A stretch of DNA of 64,000 nt from Arcobacter siniprincipis (GCF_048571125.1 NZ_CP182343.1:3038001-3102000); one strand, 5' to 3'; counted from the first letter of the stretch, positions 37,038 to 44,423 are shown. The notes: generated from the letters alone by a model not told the origin. Numbers and translations: made by a program.

Positions 37038-37209
37038 CTGTTTTTACCAATCTTGTTATGGCATCTAATTCATTTATTTTGATTTTAATCATATTTATTA
37101 TAACTTTGCTCTCTTTATTTATTTTAAAATCACCTTTTAACATATGCTTTTTTAATATATCTATTTTAGCATCAATATCTTTAATTATTATTTTATCTTG
37201 TTCTCTCAT
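37030..37209 (-). CDS. Small coiled-coil protein, first gene of the CI-controlled operon
   Basis: 59 residues (MREQDKIIIKDIDAKIDILK..., ending KTDE), helical and charged, like a single coiled coil. The ribosome site AAAGGTAAAGTA is good. Its 3' end overlaps the 221-residue gene (ATGAATAA), indicating coupling, and the two may form a complex. Confidence 0.65.
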   Translation of the reverse strand: MREQDKIIIKDIDAKIDILKKHMLKGDFKINKESKVIINMIKIKINELDAITRLVKTDE

Positions 37210-37237
37210 TACTTTACCTTTATTAAATATTTTTTAA

Positions 37238-37310
37238 ATTATATCATAAAAAATATTTATTAATACATATTGTATTAATTTAAGTTTACTCAAAGAATAC
37301 AAATTGTATT
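37238..37310 (-). promoter_or_regulatory. Leftward promoter with two repressor operators
   Basis: An extended -10 (TGA-TATAAT, 37238-37246) lies 29 bases before the small gene. Operators AATACATATTGTATT (37262-37276) and AATACAAATTGTATT (37296-37310) follow, with the first covering the expected -35 position. Their centres are 34 bases apart, the same as two sites in the cI-cro region. CI binding should block this promoter. Confidence 0.75.
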
Positions 37311-37467
37311 ATTTCATTATCACTAATATTTAAAGTGAAGTTCTTAAAACAATCCAATGTTAAAAATCCCCAACTATAAGATGAAGATAAACATCATCTA
37401 GGAGGTATCATTCGCCCAAAGAGGTTAAAGAGTGATTTTGTTTATTGAGGTTATGTACAGCTCACCA

Positions 37468-37522
37468 AGAAAAAAAAGAGTTGGAATATTTATATATTTG
37501 AGTTATAGATTTTATAGTTCAA
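37468..37522. repeat. Diverged direct repeat, copy 1
   Basis: An A-rich start, then AG.G.TGGA, TTATAT.TTTGAGTTAT and a final TTCAAT are shared with 38059-38120 on the same strand, about 590 bases away. The pair brackets two small membrane-protein genes. The rest of 37311-37467 shows an AGATGA/TCATCT hairpin at about 37378-37400 followed by AGGAGGTATC, but no convincing gene. Confidence 0.45.
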
Positions 37523-37546
37523 TTATATAAATATAAAGGAGAAATT

Positions 37547-37729
37547 ATGACCATAGGAGATGGAATTGCTGCATTTGGTATAGCAATGTTTGGTATTGCT
37601 TTTATGATAGCAATTAGTAATGGACACAAAAATGATGGAACAATTGTATATGAAAAAGAAGAAGAAACATCAACTAATAAACCCTATAAAAAGAAGAAGA
37701 ATTCCAATCATGACAAAGCAAATACCTAA
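37547..37729 (+). CDS. Small single-pass membrane protein
   Basis: 60 residues: a hydrophobic Gly/Ala/Ile segment (about 5-25) then a charged, Lys-rich tail. A strong AAAGGAGAAATT ribosome site precedes the ATG. Its 3' end overlaps the next gene on the other strand by 60 bases. Function unknown. Confidence 0.6.
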   Translation: MTIGDGIAAFGIAMFGIAFMIAISNGHKNDGTIVYEKEEETSTNKPYKKKKNSNHDKANT

Positions 37730-37990
37730 AAATCTGTTATTTCTAGGATGACCTGATGTAATGCCACCTGTTGGCATGAATTCATTTGGTGTGTGGAGTT
37801 TGGTTTGTAGTGGATGATTTATCCATTCGCCAAGACCAATTAAAAAACAACCTAATGAAACAAGTTGTACTAAGCTATTACTTGTTTCTTGAATTTCAAT
37901 AAAGAGAGAGAAAAAAAGTATAACTCCTGATAATACTGTTACTGCATGGTACCAGTAATCAATATTTAATTTAGCCAAAGGATTATCCAT
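37670..37990 (-). CDS. Membrane protein with about three helices
   Basis: 106 residues with hydrophobic segments at about 15-31, 40-56 and 87-105. The pattern LGCFLIGLGEWINHPLQTKLH is distinctive. Similar small proteins are common near mobile elements, but no function is known to me. The ribosome site is AAAGGCTCACTT. It is convergent with and overlaps 37547-37729. Confidence 0.62.
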   Translation of the reverse strand: MDNPLAKLNIDYWYHAVTVLSGVILFFSLFIEIQETSNSLVQLVSLGCFLIGLGEWINHPLQTKLHTPNEFMPTGGITSGHPRNNRFLGICFVMIGILLLFIGFIS

Positions 37991-38058
37991 AAGTGAGCCT
38001 TTATATATAAGTTTGTAGCAAAATAATTATATCAAAGGTTCTCTTATGTGTAATACAT

Positions 38059-38120
38059 AAAGAAAAGAAAAGTGCTGGAGCTATTTATATTTGAGTTATT
38101 TATATATTAGATAATTCAAT
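38059..38120. repeat. Diverged direct repeat, copy 2
   Basis: The partner of 37468-37522: A-rich start, AAGTGCTGGA, TTATATTTGAGTTAT and a final TTCAAT. It is not a close copy. It may be a duplicated leader or promoter region. Confidence 0.45.
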
Positions 38121-38133
38121 AGTGGATATAAAA

Positions 38134-38149
38134 CCCGACCGAAGTCGGG
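38134..38149 (-). terminator. Terminator of the 66-residue membrane gene
   Basis: On the minus strand, CCCGAC-TTCG-GTCGGG is followed by TTTTATAT: a 6-bp G/C stem with a stable UUCG loop. It lies 5 bases after the stop of 38154-38354. Confidence 0.82.
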
Positions 38150-38153
38150 ACAG

Positions 38154-38354
38154 TTATAAATAATTGTGAAGAAAGTCTATAACTGTTTTAATCAAAGCAC
38201 TAGCTAGTGATTTGTTTGTTACTTTTCCTACATAGCGAGTAAGACAAGTACCTAAAATTAATGGTAATCCGATATACGAACACCACGCTATAATTATACA
38301 GATTAAAATTAGGGCAATATTTCTATTCCCTAAAAATGTTGGTAAATTAATCAT
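38154..38354 (-). CDS. Small membrane protein
   Basis: 66 residues with one or two hydrophobic segments (about 13-38) containing ALILICIIIAWCSYIGLPLILG, then a basic amphipathic end. The ribosome site is AAAGGAAAATAACTA. It lies just downstream of the 5S-like gene on the same strand and may share its transcript. Function unknown. Confidence 0.6.
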   Translation of the reverse strand: MINLPTFLGNRNIALILICIIIAWCSYIGLPLILGTCLTRYVGKVTNKSLASALIKTVIDFLHNYL

Positions 38355-38416
38355 TAGTTATTTTCCTTTAAAAAACTAATTCAGCCTTATAAAGGCACAC
38401 AAGCTGAGCGACTGAA

Positions 38417-38531
38417 CCTTGCAACGACCTACATTCCCACTCTTGAAAAAAGCAGTATTATCGGCGATGTATTGCTTAACTTCTAGGTTCGGAATGGAGC
38501 TAGGTGTTTCCAATACTCAATAATAACAAGG
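38417..38531 (-). rRNA. Orphan 5S rRNA-like gene inside the prophage
   Basis: On the minus strand this 115-base segment contains the conserved 5S blocks in order: AACACC, CTCCATTCCGAAC, AGAAGTTAAGC, CGCCGATAATACTGC, and GTGGGAATGTAGGTCG. The ends CCTTGT and GCAAGG pair to form helix I, so it is full length. No 16S or 23S lies nearby; phage genes are on both sides. A hairpin resembling a terminator (GCCTT/AAGGC, about 38381-38393) lies downstream. It could be a working extra 5S or a remnant of an rRNA operon. Confidence 0.85.
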
Positions 38532-38532
38532 C

Positions 38533-38559
38533 AAAAAAAAAGCCATTCTTTCGAATGGC
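38533..38559 (-). terminator. Strong terminator directly before the 5S-like gene
   Basis: Minus-strand stem GCCATTC/GAATGGC with a GAAA loop, then nine T. The T run ends 1 base before the 5S start. It should end a roughly 190-base transcript from the promoter at 38728-38756, unless it is read through or acts in RNA processing. Confidence 0.82.
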
Positions 38560-38721
38560 CCTTTAGTCGCTTTTTTGTGTGTTCTAAATGATTAAATACC
38601 TCTGTATCTGTAAGATCTTCACTTCTTACATTCCTAGGAGTTTAAAAATGAACTAACATGAACAACAAGTTAATTCCACGAAAATATTAAATAATAATCT
38701 CTAAGAAATAACTTCTGATGT
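38560..38721 (-). ncRNA. Possible leader RNA or small RNA
   Basis: The segment between the perfect promoter and the terminator has no open frame of note. It contains a TGTAAG/CTTACA hairpin (about 38608-38629). It resembles an rRNA-operon leader in context (strong promoter, then 5S), but no 16S sequence follows. Alternatively it is an independent small RNA of about 190 bases. No known family is recognised. Confidence 0.4.
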
Positions 38722-38727
38722 ACACGG

Positions 38728-38756
38728 ATTATATAGAATTTTGTGTGCACTGTCAA
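38728..38756 (-). promoter_or_regulatory. Perfect sigma70 consensus promoter
   Basis: On the minus strand TTGACA (38751-38756), a 17-base spacer and TATAAT (38728-38733): both hexamers match consensus exactly. AT-rich sequence upstream may act as an UP element. Such strength is typical of stable-RNA promoters. Confidence 0.88.
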
Positions 38757-39140
38757 TACATTTGTTATAACACACTGGGTAACTTTATAAAATCATTCAT
38801 TTTGTGAAGTATTTACACAGAAAAATTACAAAAAGTAATACTATTTATAAATATTTATACATATTTATAGAAGAACTTATTTAAAAAAAAGACTCTATTC
38901 TATATATAAGCCACCACAAAACTACAAATACAAAGGATGATTTCGATTTTTTTTAATACTGTGGTGGTTTTTATATGGAATAAAACTTGGTAGCGACATG
39001 AATGTCGGGACCAAAAAAATAAAGGATAAATATGAGTAAAAAAAATAAAATCTTATGCCCTGATAAGTAGGTATTAATTAGAAAAAGAAAAACAAGAGAA
39101 TTAGAATTTAAACCAGTTATAAAAATGAAAGGATTAAATT
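38757..39140. other. Non-coding region before the rightward early genes
   Basis: It holds a TATATAT-rich stretch (about 38900) that may be the rightward promoter. A long hairpin follows, CCACCACA (38911-38918) with TGTGGTGG (38960-38967), then five T, which may be an attenuator or terminator. A CGACATGAATGTCG repeat is at about 38994. A short open frame at 39032 (MSKKNKILCPDK) meets a TAG, and the same frame continues for 29 more codons into the start of the next gene. It may be a broken small gene. Confidence 0.4.
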
Positions 39141-39902
39141 ATGCTAAGAAAGAATTACAATGAAGATTTAAGAAAATTAGATAATTTGGAAAAGACTTAT
39201 CAATTAATTAAAAACAGAGCAGAAACAATAAGACAACAGTTTTTAAATGATGAAATTTATGAAGATACAATAGAGGGCAAAAAGCTAGGAAAAGAATTAG
39301 ACACATCAGAAGAACTAGAAGAGTTTTTAAATGATGAAGTTGTAACTTTTGAAAGGGATAAAGATTTTAAAATTATTAGAGATAAAAAATTCGGAGCATG
39401 GGAAAATTATGTAACTGATATTTTATTTGATATGAAAGATATTAAATCCGATAAATTATATTTCTATGATAAATATAAAGATGATGATAGATTGTATGAA
39501 TTGTACTTAAACTCAATGTCGATTTGGGATAAGGTCTTAGATGTTAAACATTTCAAAGAGCTTTTAATATATCTTGATAATGAAAAGTATATTGATGAAG
39601 TAAAAACAGCAAAATTTGAGTTCACTATTTTAGATAAAGAGCATGAAGATAGAAGAGAATTTAATGAGTACAAATTTATTATCACTTGTAATAATGGTTT
39701 AGAACTTGATTTGTTTGCAAATGGTAGAACAGAAACACATGAGAAAGTAAAAATCTATTCAAAAGATTATGAAGAGGATTACAGTTTTATAGGTACACAT
39801 ATTAAAGAGATAGTAAATAAATTTAGTCTTCTTAAAATGATTAGAACTGCAATAACTGGAATCGAAAATAAAAAATACAAAATGTATTTAAAGAAAGGAT
39901 AA
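39141..39902 (+). CDS. Hypothetical early phage protein
   Basis: 253 residues, highly charged. The first 60 residues are a coiled coil, and the remainder is mixed alpha/beta (EVKTAKFEFTILDKEHEDRREFNEYKFIITCNNGLELDLFANGR). No motif is recognised. It is the first sizeable gene of the rightward arm, with ribosome site AAAGGATTAAATT. Confidence 0.6.
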   Translation: MLRKNYNEDLRKLDNLEKTYQLIKNRAETIRQQFLNDEIYEDTIEGKKLGKELDTSEELEEFLNDEVVTFERDKDFKIIRDKKFGAWENYVTDILFDMKDIKSDKLYFYDKYKDDDRLYELYLNSMSIWDKVLDVKHFKELLIYLDNEKYIDEVKTAKFEFTILDKEHEDRREFNEYKFIITCNNGLELDLFANGRTETHEKVKIYSKDYEEDYSFIGTHIKEIVNKFSLLKMIRTAITGIENKKYKMYLKKG

Positions 39903-39905
39903 ACC

Positions 39906-40079
39906 ATGTGCAAAGCAATCATAATAAAAAGTAAACCGATCACAAAACCATATAAGCTGCAGGAACTAAAGAGAACAAATGAAGAGGAAGATTTAGAAAA
40001 ACAAAATCCATTATTAATACCAAATGGAGTCAGATTAGGAACATTAAAAGATTTATATATAAGGAGAGTGAATGGATAA
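39906..40079 (+). CDS. Small phage protein
   Basis: 57 residues (MCKAIIIKSKPITKPYKLQE..., ending YIRRVNG), basic. The ATG is 3 bases after the preceding stop, whose 3' end supplies AAAGGATAAACC. Its stop overlaps the next gene start (GTGAATGGATAA), as in compact phage operons. Function unknown. Confidence 0.55.
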   Translation: MCKAIIIKSKPITKPYKLQELKRTNEEEDLEKQNPLLIPNGVRLGTLKDLYIRRVNG

Positions 40080-40281
40080 GCAAAAGCTATTAAATCTTTT
40101 ATTACTAAAGATTGAAAATGTAAAAAATCAACCTGATAATACACTTTTTAATGTTGATATTAGAATAAAAGAAAAATCAAAATGCCCAAAGTGCAGTTCT
40201 TATAACTTTCTTTGTGGTGGAGTTACCATCTATGAAGAAGAGTGTAAAGACTGTGGTTATATATTTAGAGATGATTATTAA
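40072..40281 (+). CDS. Small zinc-ribbon-like protein
   Basis: 69 residues. A helical N-terminus is followed by a four-Cys zinc ribbon: CPKCSSYNFLC...CKDCGYIF. Zinc ribbons of this type bind nucleic acid or proteins. It may be a regulator of early genes. The start overlaps the preceding gene. Confidence 0.65.
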   Translation: MDKQKLLNLLLLKIENVKNQPDNTLFNVDIRIKEKSKCPKCSSYNFLCGGVTIYEEECKDCGYIFRDDY

Positions 40282-40302
40282 AAAAAAGGGGAAAAACTGT
40301 AA

Positions 40303-40563
40303 ATGGAAAAAATAGAAATAACAATAGATGATGCAGTAGGTAGAAGAGTAAAAAGACTAAATAGACAAAAAGATTTTTTCAATATGCTCTTTAGCATACT
40401 TGTTATCTTACTTGTCGTAAAAGTAGCAATGGAAGTATCACAGTTTGAAAAAGAATATAAGCAAACTAAAGAGCTAATTAAAGTTACAAAAGAAAACACC
40501 AAAACATATACTAAGTTGTTGAATGTACTTGGTTATTTTGATATTGAAAAGGATGGGAAATAA
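40303..40563 (+). CDS. Small single-pass membrane protein
   Basis: 86 residues. A charged N-terminal part (about 1-25), one membrane segment (FNMLFSILVILLVVKVAM, about 27-44), then a coiled coil. The ribosome site AAAAGGGGAAAAACTGTAA is good. Function unknown. Confidence 0.6.
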   Translation: MEKIEITIDDAVGRRVKRLNRQKDFFNMLFSILVILLVVKVAMEVSQFEKEYKQTKELIKVTKENTKTYTKLLNVLGYFDIEKDGK

Positions 40564-40564
40564 G

Positions 40565-40843
40565 ATGTGTAAAAAAGTGGATTTAAAAATAGAAGTAAAC
40601 ATTGAGTTTCAAATAAAAGAAGGGTTCTTAAGTGAAGAGTTAATGGATGCATATGAAGAGCATTTCCATGAAGTTTCTAATGATTTGGATTTCGATAGGT
40701 TTGAAACTAGAGAAGAAAAACACGAGGCAAATATTGGTTGGTACTTGATAAGAGGAGAAACTGATTTCATAGAAGGATATGGGAAGGTTGATGATTTTAT
40801 TGAAAAATCGAATATCACTCTAACGGATGCAGAAAAATATTAA
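40565..40843 (+). CDS. Hypothetical acidic protein
   Basis: 92 residues from ATG at 40565 (MCKKVDLKIEVNIEFQIKEG...). An upstream in-frame ATG at 40523 lies inside the previous gene and is less likely, because AAAGGATGGGAAATAAG fits the 40565 start. It contains an HFHEVSNDLDFD segment. Function unknown. Confidence 0.55.
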   Translation: MCKKVDLKIEVNIEFQIKEGFLSEELMDAYEEHFHEVSNDLDFDRFETREEKHEANIGWYLIRGETDFIEGYGKVDDFIEKSNITLTDAEKY

Positions 40844-40875
40844 AGAATTAAGTAAAAAATATAAAAGGAAAAAGT

Positions 40876-41016
40876 ATGAAAAAGTCAGTAGAAAAAGCTT
40901 TAAAAAAAAGTATTCAAAGTCTATTTGAATGTAGAGAAGAGGTTAAAGGTAAAAGAAGAGTGCAAATAGATAGAGCGATAGGACACTTATTAATGGCTAC
41001 GAAAAAGAAAAAATAA
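40876..41016 (+). CDS. Small basic protein
   Basis: 46 residues (MKKSVEKALKKSIQSLFECR...), amphipathic helix then a basic tail ending KKKK. Ribosome site AAAAGGAAAAAGT. Followed by a hairpin at 41035-41059. Function unknown. Confidence 0.5.
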   Translation: MKKSVEKALKKSIQSLFECREEVKGKRRVQIDRAIGHLLMATKKKK

Positions 41017-41034
41017 TAGTGAAATAGAAAGAAT

Positions 41035-41059
41035 TATGAAGAGCCATAAACTCTTCATA
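41035..41059 (+). terminator. Hairpin ending the early gene cluster
   Basis: 9-bp perfect stem TATGAAGAG/CTCTTCATA with a 7-base loop. The following TTCTTAACTTT is a weak T tract, so termination may be partial. Confidence 0.5.
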
Positions 41060-41174
41060 TTCTTAACTTTAAATCTGTAATTTACACTAAAAAGTGCTTG
41101 AAGATTATATCAAATGTAGTTTAAATTGAGTTTTGAGTATCAAGGCTTTGTTTAGATTATATAAGGAGAGGATT

Positions 41175-41400
41175 ATGACTATAAATAAGTTTTTAGAAAA
41201 AGGTAAATTTTATTACCACATCTAAATTTGAACAAATTTCATTTTTTTAAGGCAACTTTTTAAAAGCAAATCTTTTATTATGCCATAGTTTTGAAGGCCC
41301 ATATTTCATATTTTTAAAACCAAATGATTATAACAAAAATGAAATTCTCAAAATTATTAAAAAACACATTTTGTTTATTTTAATCCATATCTTTACATGA
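41175..41400 (+). pseudogene. Decayed small gene
   Basis: A strong ribosome site (AAGGAGAGGATT) is followed by ATG and 16 codons (MTINKFLEKGKFYYHI), then a stop. Another frame continues with a protein-like sequence (GNFLKANLLLCHSFEGPYF, then PNDYNKNEILKIIKKH) up to TGA at 41398, interrupted by one more stop. This suggests one frameshift and one nonsense change. The rest of the 41017-41666 gap has a G-rich GGGGGTAGGGG (about 41494) and the palindrome listed next. Confidence 0.4.
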
Positions 41401-41619
41401 TAGCTCCTTTCAAAATATTTACTACATTCTAAATTCACTTAGTGAAAATTGAAGGTAAGGTGTAAATTAAATTTTACAAAACTCCGAAACAATTTGGGGG
41501 TAGGGGATTTGTTAAATTTTAAAAAATGATAGGTGTCTTAATTGAAAACTAGCTTAAGCAGTTCATATTTTTACTCTAAATTTTAGAAAATACAAGTACC
41601 TCTTTCGCTTCCCTTCCCA

Positions 41620-41633
41620 TTCGCCATGGCGAA
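41620..41633. promoter_or_regulatory. Perfect palindrome before the methyltransferase
   Basis: TTCGCCATGGCGAA, 14 bases, 33 bases before the methyltransferase ATG. It contains GCCATGGC. It may be an operator for self-control of the methyltransferase or its target site. It is G/C-rich in an AT-rich area. Confidence 0.5.
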
Positions 41634-41666
41634 ACCCAACTTTATAAAACAATCAAGGAACAAACT

Positions 41667-42911
41667 ATGAGTATAAATGAGAAACCAAATCTACCACTAA
41701 GAGTTGCAACTGCTTTTAGTGGTGGACTTGCTGCTGTTGAATTTGCTCTTAAATATGAGAATACAAAGCATGAGATAATCTTTGCTTGTGAGTGGGATAA
41801 ATATGCAAGGCAACAGTATCTTAAGTTTCATGGTAAGCCTAAAACATTTTATAATGACATCAAAGAACTATGTGCAAAAAAGTATTTATTCTTTATTGAT
41901 TTATTTGTTTGGGGTAGTCCTTGCCAAGATTTATCACTTAGTGGAAATCGTGAAGGTCTTACAGGAAGTAAATCATCACACTTCTTTCATGGTGCAAGAG
42001 TTCAAGAAGAAATGAAACCAAAAGTTTTCATCTTTGAAAATGTAGTCGGGCTTTTATCCTCAAATGGTGGAGCAGATTATAAACTTGTATGTGACACTTT
42101 TAGAAAACAAGGTTATTATATTCATTTATCAAGAATGAATGCAAAAGATTATGGAGATCCACAAAATAGAGATAGGATTTTTATAATTGGTTTTCTTGAT
42201 GTAAATGCTTACCATAGATACAAAACACCTGAAAAAATACCACTTGAATTAAGACTTAAAGATGTTCTTCAAAAGTGGGTACCGGAGAAATACTTTTTAT
42301 CTCAAAAAATGATTGATGGGTTTATTGCACATAAAGAGAGACACCAGGAAAGAGGTAATGGATTTGGTTTTAATCCCACAAGTGGAGACAAAGTTGCTGC
42401 ATGTTTAAATACTGTATCCGGTAATCGATCAACTGATGATTATATAAAAGTAGGATATATAAATCAAAATACACAAGCGAGTAGCGTAGTGAGTGTAGAT
42501 GGTGTATCAAATACATTAACAAGTGGCACTCATGGATATGCACAAGGCTACTTTATCAACTCAAATACAAAATCAGGATATGAAACTGCAAAAGACTATG
42601 ACTGCATAAACTTATCAAGACCTACTTCAACTATAAGAAGAGGAAGAGTAGGAAAAGGTTATGCACAGACTTTAGAGTGTAGTGGGAATATTGGAGTTAT
42701 CTATAACTTTATGATTAGAAGATTAACACCATTTGAAACATTTAGACTTCAAGGGTTAAAAGATGAAGATATTATATTAATAGTATCAGATACACAAGCA
42801 TACAAAATATCAGGAAATGCAATCAATGTAACAGTTATGAGACATATATTAAGAGCATTGTATCAAAAGCAAGAGGTAGTTAGTCCAACTAGCTTATTTG
42901 ACTTTATTTAA
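41667..42911 (+). CDS. C5-cytosine DNA methyltransferase
   Basis: 414 residues. Motifs: I, ATAFSGGLAAVEFAL (about 11-25); IV, WGSPCQDLSLSGNR with catalytic Cys near residue 91; VI, FENVVGLL; VIII, QNRDRIFIIG; X, ISGNAINVTVM. The target-recognition region lies between VIII and IX (about 180-350). No restriction endonuclease is seen next to it, so it probably protects phage DNA against host restriction. Its own 5' region carries a palindrome. Confidence 0.9.
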   Translation: MSINEKPNLPLRVATAFSGGLAAVEFALKYENTKHEIIFACEWDKYARQQYLKFHGKPKTFYNDIKELCAKKYLFFIDLFVWGSPCQDLSLSGNREGLTGSKSSHFFHGARVQEEMKPKVFIFENVVGLLSSNGGADYKLVCDTFRKQGYYIHLSRMNAKDYGDPQNRDRIFIIGFLDVNAYHRYKTPEKIPLELRLKDVLQKWVPEKYFLSQKMIDGFIAHKERHQERGNGFGFNPTSGDKVAACLNTVSGNRSTDDYIKVGYINQNTQASSVVSVDGVSNTLTSGTHGYAQGYFINSNTKSGYETAKDYDCINLSRPTSTIRRGRVGKGYAQTLECSGNIGVIYNFMIRRLTPFETFRLQGLKDEDIILIVSDTQAYKISGNAINVTVMRHILRALYQKQEVVSPTSLFDFI

Positions 42912-42920
42912 GGAGAAGAT

Positions 42921-43163
42921 ATGAACTTATTTGGAGAAAATCCCAAACAAAAAAGAAATATCCCAGAAGTACCTCAAAACTCAAAGCCATACTTTCCAAG
43001 TAATGGAAGTGAGGGCTTGTATTTTGAAGATATTAATTGCTTAAAATGTTCAAAGTATTCTAAGTGTTCAATACTAAGACGGACTTATGAAGGTAAAAAA
43101 GTTAAGCAATGGATTAAAGAAGAAGGCAAAGAGCCTAGATGTATAAGTTTAAGGAGAAAGTAG
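42921..43163 (+). CDS. Small Cys-containing protein
   Basis: 80 residues. A proline-rich start, then a possible zinc site C..C...C (INCLKCSKYSKCSILRR) and a later CISLRRK. Basic C-terminus. Unknown. It starts 9 bases after the methyltransferase. Confidence 0.55.
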   Translation: MNLFGENPKQKRNIPEVPQNSKPYFPSNGSEGLYFEDINCLKCSKYSKCSILRRTYEGKKVKQWIKEEGKEPRCISLRRK

Positions 43164-43164
43164 C

Positions 43165-43521
43165 ATGAGCCTAAACCTATCAACAGATTTAGAAAACTAC
43201 ATCAAAAAAAGATATGAAGAACACAAAAGTTCAAGTTATAGACCTCTTGCTTTTGATGTTTTTAGAGAAAATATACTTTCAAATAAAAGTATAAAACAGC
43301 AGTTACATATAAAAGAACAGCAAAATAACAAAGAGTTTTATATATGTACTGGTAAATGTGGCAATACACTCCATAAGAGCAATTATACTTATATAAATGG
43401 CAAAAGAGACACAGAGTGTAAAGACTGCAAAAAAGAGCGAATAAGAGCAAGTAAAAGAGAGTATGCAGCAAAAAGAAGAGAAAGACTAAGAGAACTTAAA
43501 TTGAAAGGGAGAGGAAGATGA
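43165..43521 (+). CDS. Small basic zinc-binding-like protein
   Basis: 118 residues. The C-terminal half has CTGKCG...CKDCKKERIRASKREYAAKRRERL: two Cys pairs and a very basic helix. This resembles HNH-like or DNA-associated phage zinc proteins without the HNH catalytic residues. It overlaps the next gene by 4 bases. Confidence 0.58.
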   Translation: MSLNLSTDLENYIKKRYEEHKSSSYRPLAFDVFRENILSNKSIKQQLHIKEQQNNKEFYICTGKCGNTLHKSNYTYINGKRDTECKDCKKERIRASKREYAAKRRERLRELKLKGRGR

Positions 43522-43781
43522 ATTTATTAATTGAAAAAATAATAAGAAAAATGTTTGAGGAAAATTGGAGTGGAGAAAGTACACTTAAAAGTATAGATAC
43601 TATGAAAAAGCAATTACATAAAAATCTTAACGACCAACTTAATGGATATTGGAGTGGTCATACTGCATATTACATAATGACTAAAGGTGGATTTCTTATT
43701 GATGGCAAAAGTAGTACCAATAAACAATTAACACCATTAGGGGAAGTGTTTATAGAACAATATAACGAGGAAAAACAATGA
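43518..43781 (+). CDS. Hypothetical phage protein
   Basis: 87 residues, with SGHTAYYIMTKGGFLIDGKSS and a C-terminal LGEVFIEQYNEEKQ. It is probably a folded small domain. Unknown. It overlaps both neighbours by 4 bases. Confidence 0.55.
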   Translation: MNLLIEKIIRKMFEENWSGESTLKSIDTMKKQLHKNLNDQLNGYWSGHTAYYIMTKGGFLIDGKSSTNKQLTPLGEVFIEQYNEEKQ

Positions 43782-44188
43782 CACCAATAAAATTCAAATA
43801 CATATTCAGTAATGGCAAAGAGTTTAAAAACACAATACTAACTCTTAAAGAGATTGAAAACGGGCAATTAAAAGCCTTTACAAATAATATACCATGTAGT
43901 TTTGAGTTGGTTGCTGTTTGTCAGTTTACAGGACTAAAAGTTAAAAATGATATTGAGATTTATAAAGGTGATATTGTTATTTATTATAAAGGATATGTTG
44001 ATGATTCATGGACAGATAATATCCAAGGAAAACATGGAATTGTTGGACAAGATGAAGAAAATGGATATATATGGTATGCAACATTTATAAGAAATAAATT
44101 TAGTGGAGTTGGCAAATTAATACCTAGTGGAGATAATTTTGAAGTAATAGGCAACATCTACGAAAATAAAGAGTTATTGGAGGAATAA
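43778..44188 (+). CDS. YopX-family phage protein
   Basis: 136 residues. Typical YopX features: QFTGLKVKNDIEIYKGDIVIY and the C-terminal FEVIGNIYENKELL. The family is common in phages of many bacteria, and its function is not settled. Confidence 0.82.
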   Translation: MTPIKFKYIFSNGKEFKNTILTLKEIENGQLKAFTNNIPCSFELVAVCQFTGLKVKNDIEIYKGDIVIYYKGYVDDSWTDNIQGKHGIVGQDEENGYIWYATFIRNKFSGVGKLIPSGDNFEVIGNIYENKELLEE

Positions 44189-44192
44189 AACT

Positions 44193-44423
44193 ATGAGCTA
44201 TTATGACATTAAACAATTAAGCCAAAAAACACACTATTCAGTTAATACATTATATAAAAAAATCAAACACTTAAAACAAGGCGAGCACTATTTTAAACCA
44301 AATGGTGGTAAACTAATATTTGATGAAAGTGCGGTTGACTTCTTAGTGAAAGGAGAAAACAGCAATGGCAAAAGCATACCTACGGAAAGACAGCCAATTT
44401 GTTTGGATAAGTTTCTCTCATAA
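44193..44423 (+). CDS. Helix-turn-helix protein, likely excisionase
   Basis: 76 residues. YDIKQLSQKTHYSVNTLYKKIKHLKQGEHYF and a short C-terminal part resemble Xis/AlpA-type helix-turn-helix proteins that start with a site-recognition helix. Its 3' end overlaps the integrase start by 59 bases, a classical xis-int arrangement. Confidence 0.68.
   Translation: MSYYDIKQLSQKTHYSVNTLYKKIKHLKQGEHYFKPNGGKLIFDESAVDFLVKGENSNGKSIPTERQPICLDKFLS

Noticed and set aside
39032..39070. Twelve-codon gene MSKKNKILCPDK
   Set aside because: Too short; the frame continues after a TAG, so it is noted as a possible broken gene in the region entry.
41667..42911. Restriction-modification pair
   Set aside because: No endonuclease gene is found beside the methyltransferase; the neighbours are small zinc-type proteins without nuclease residues.
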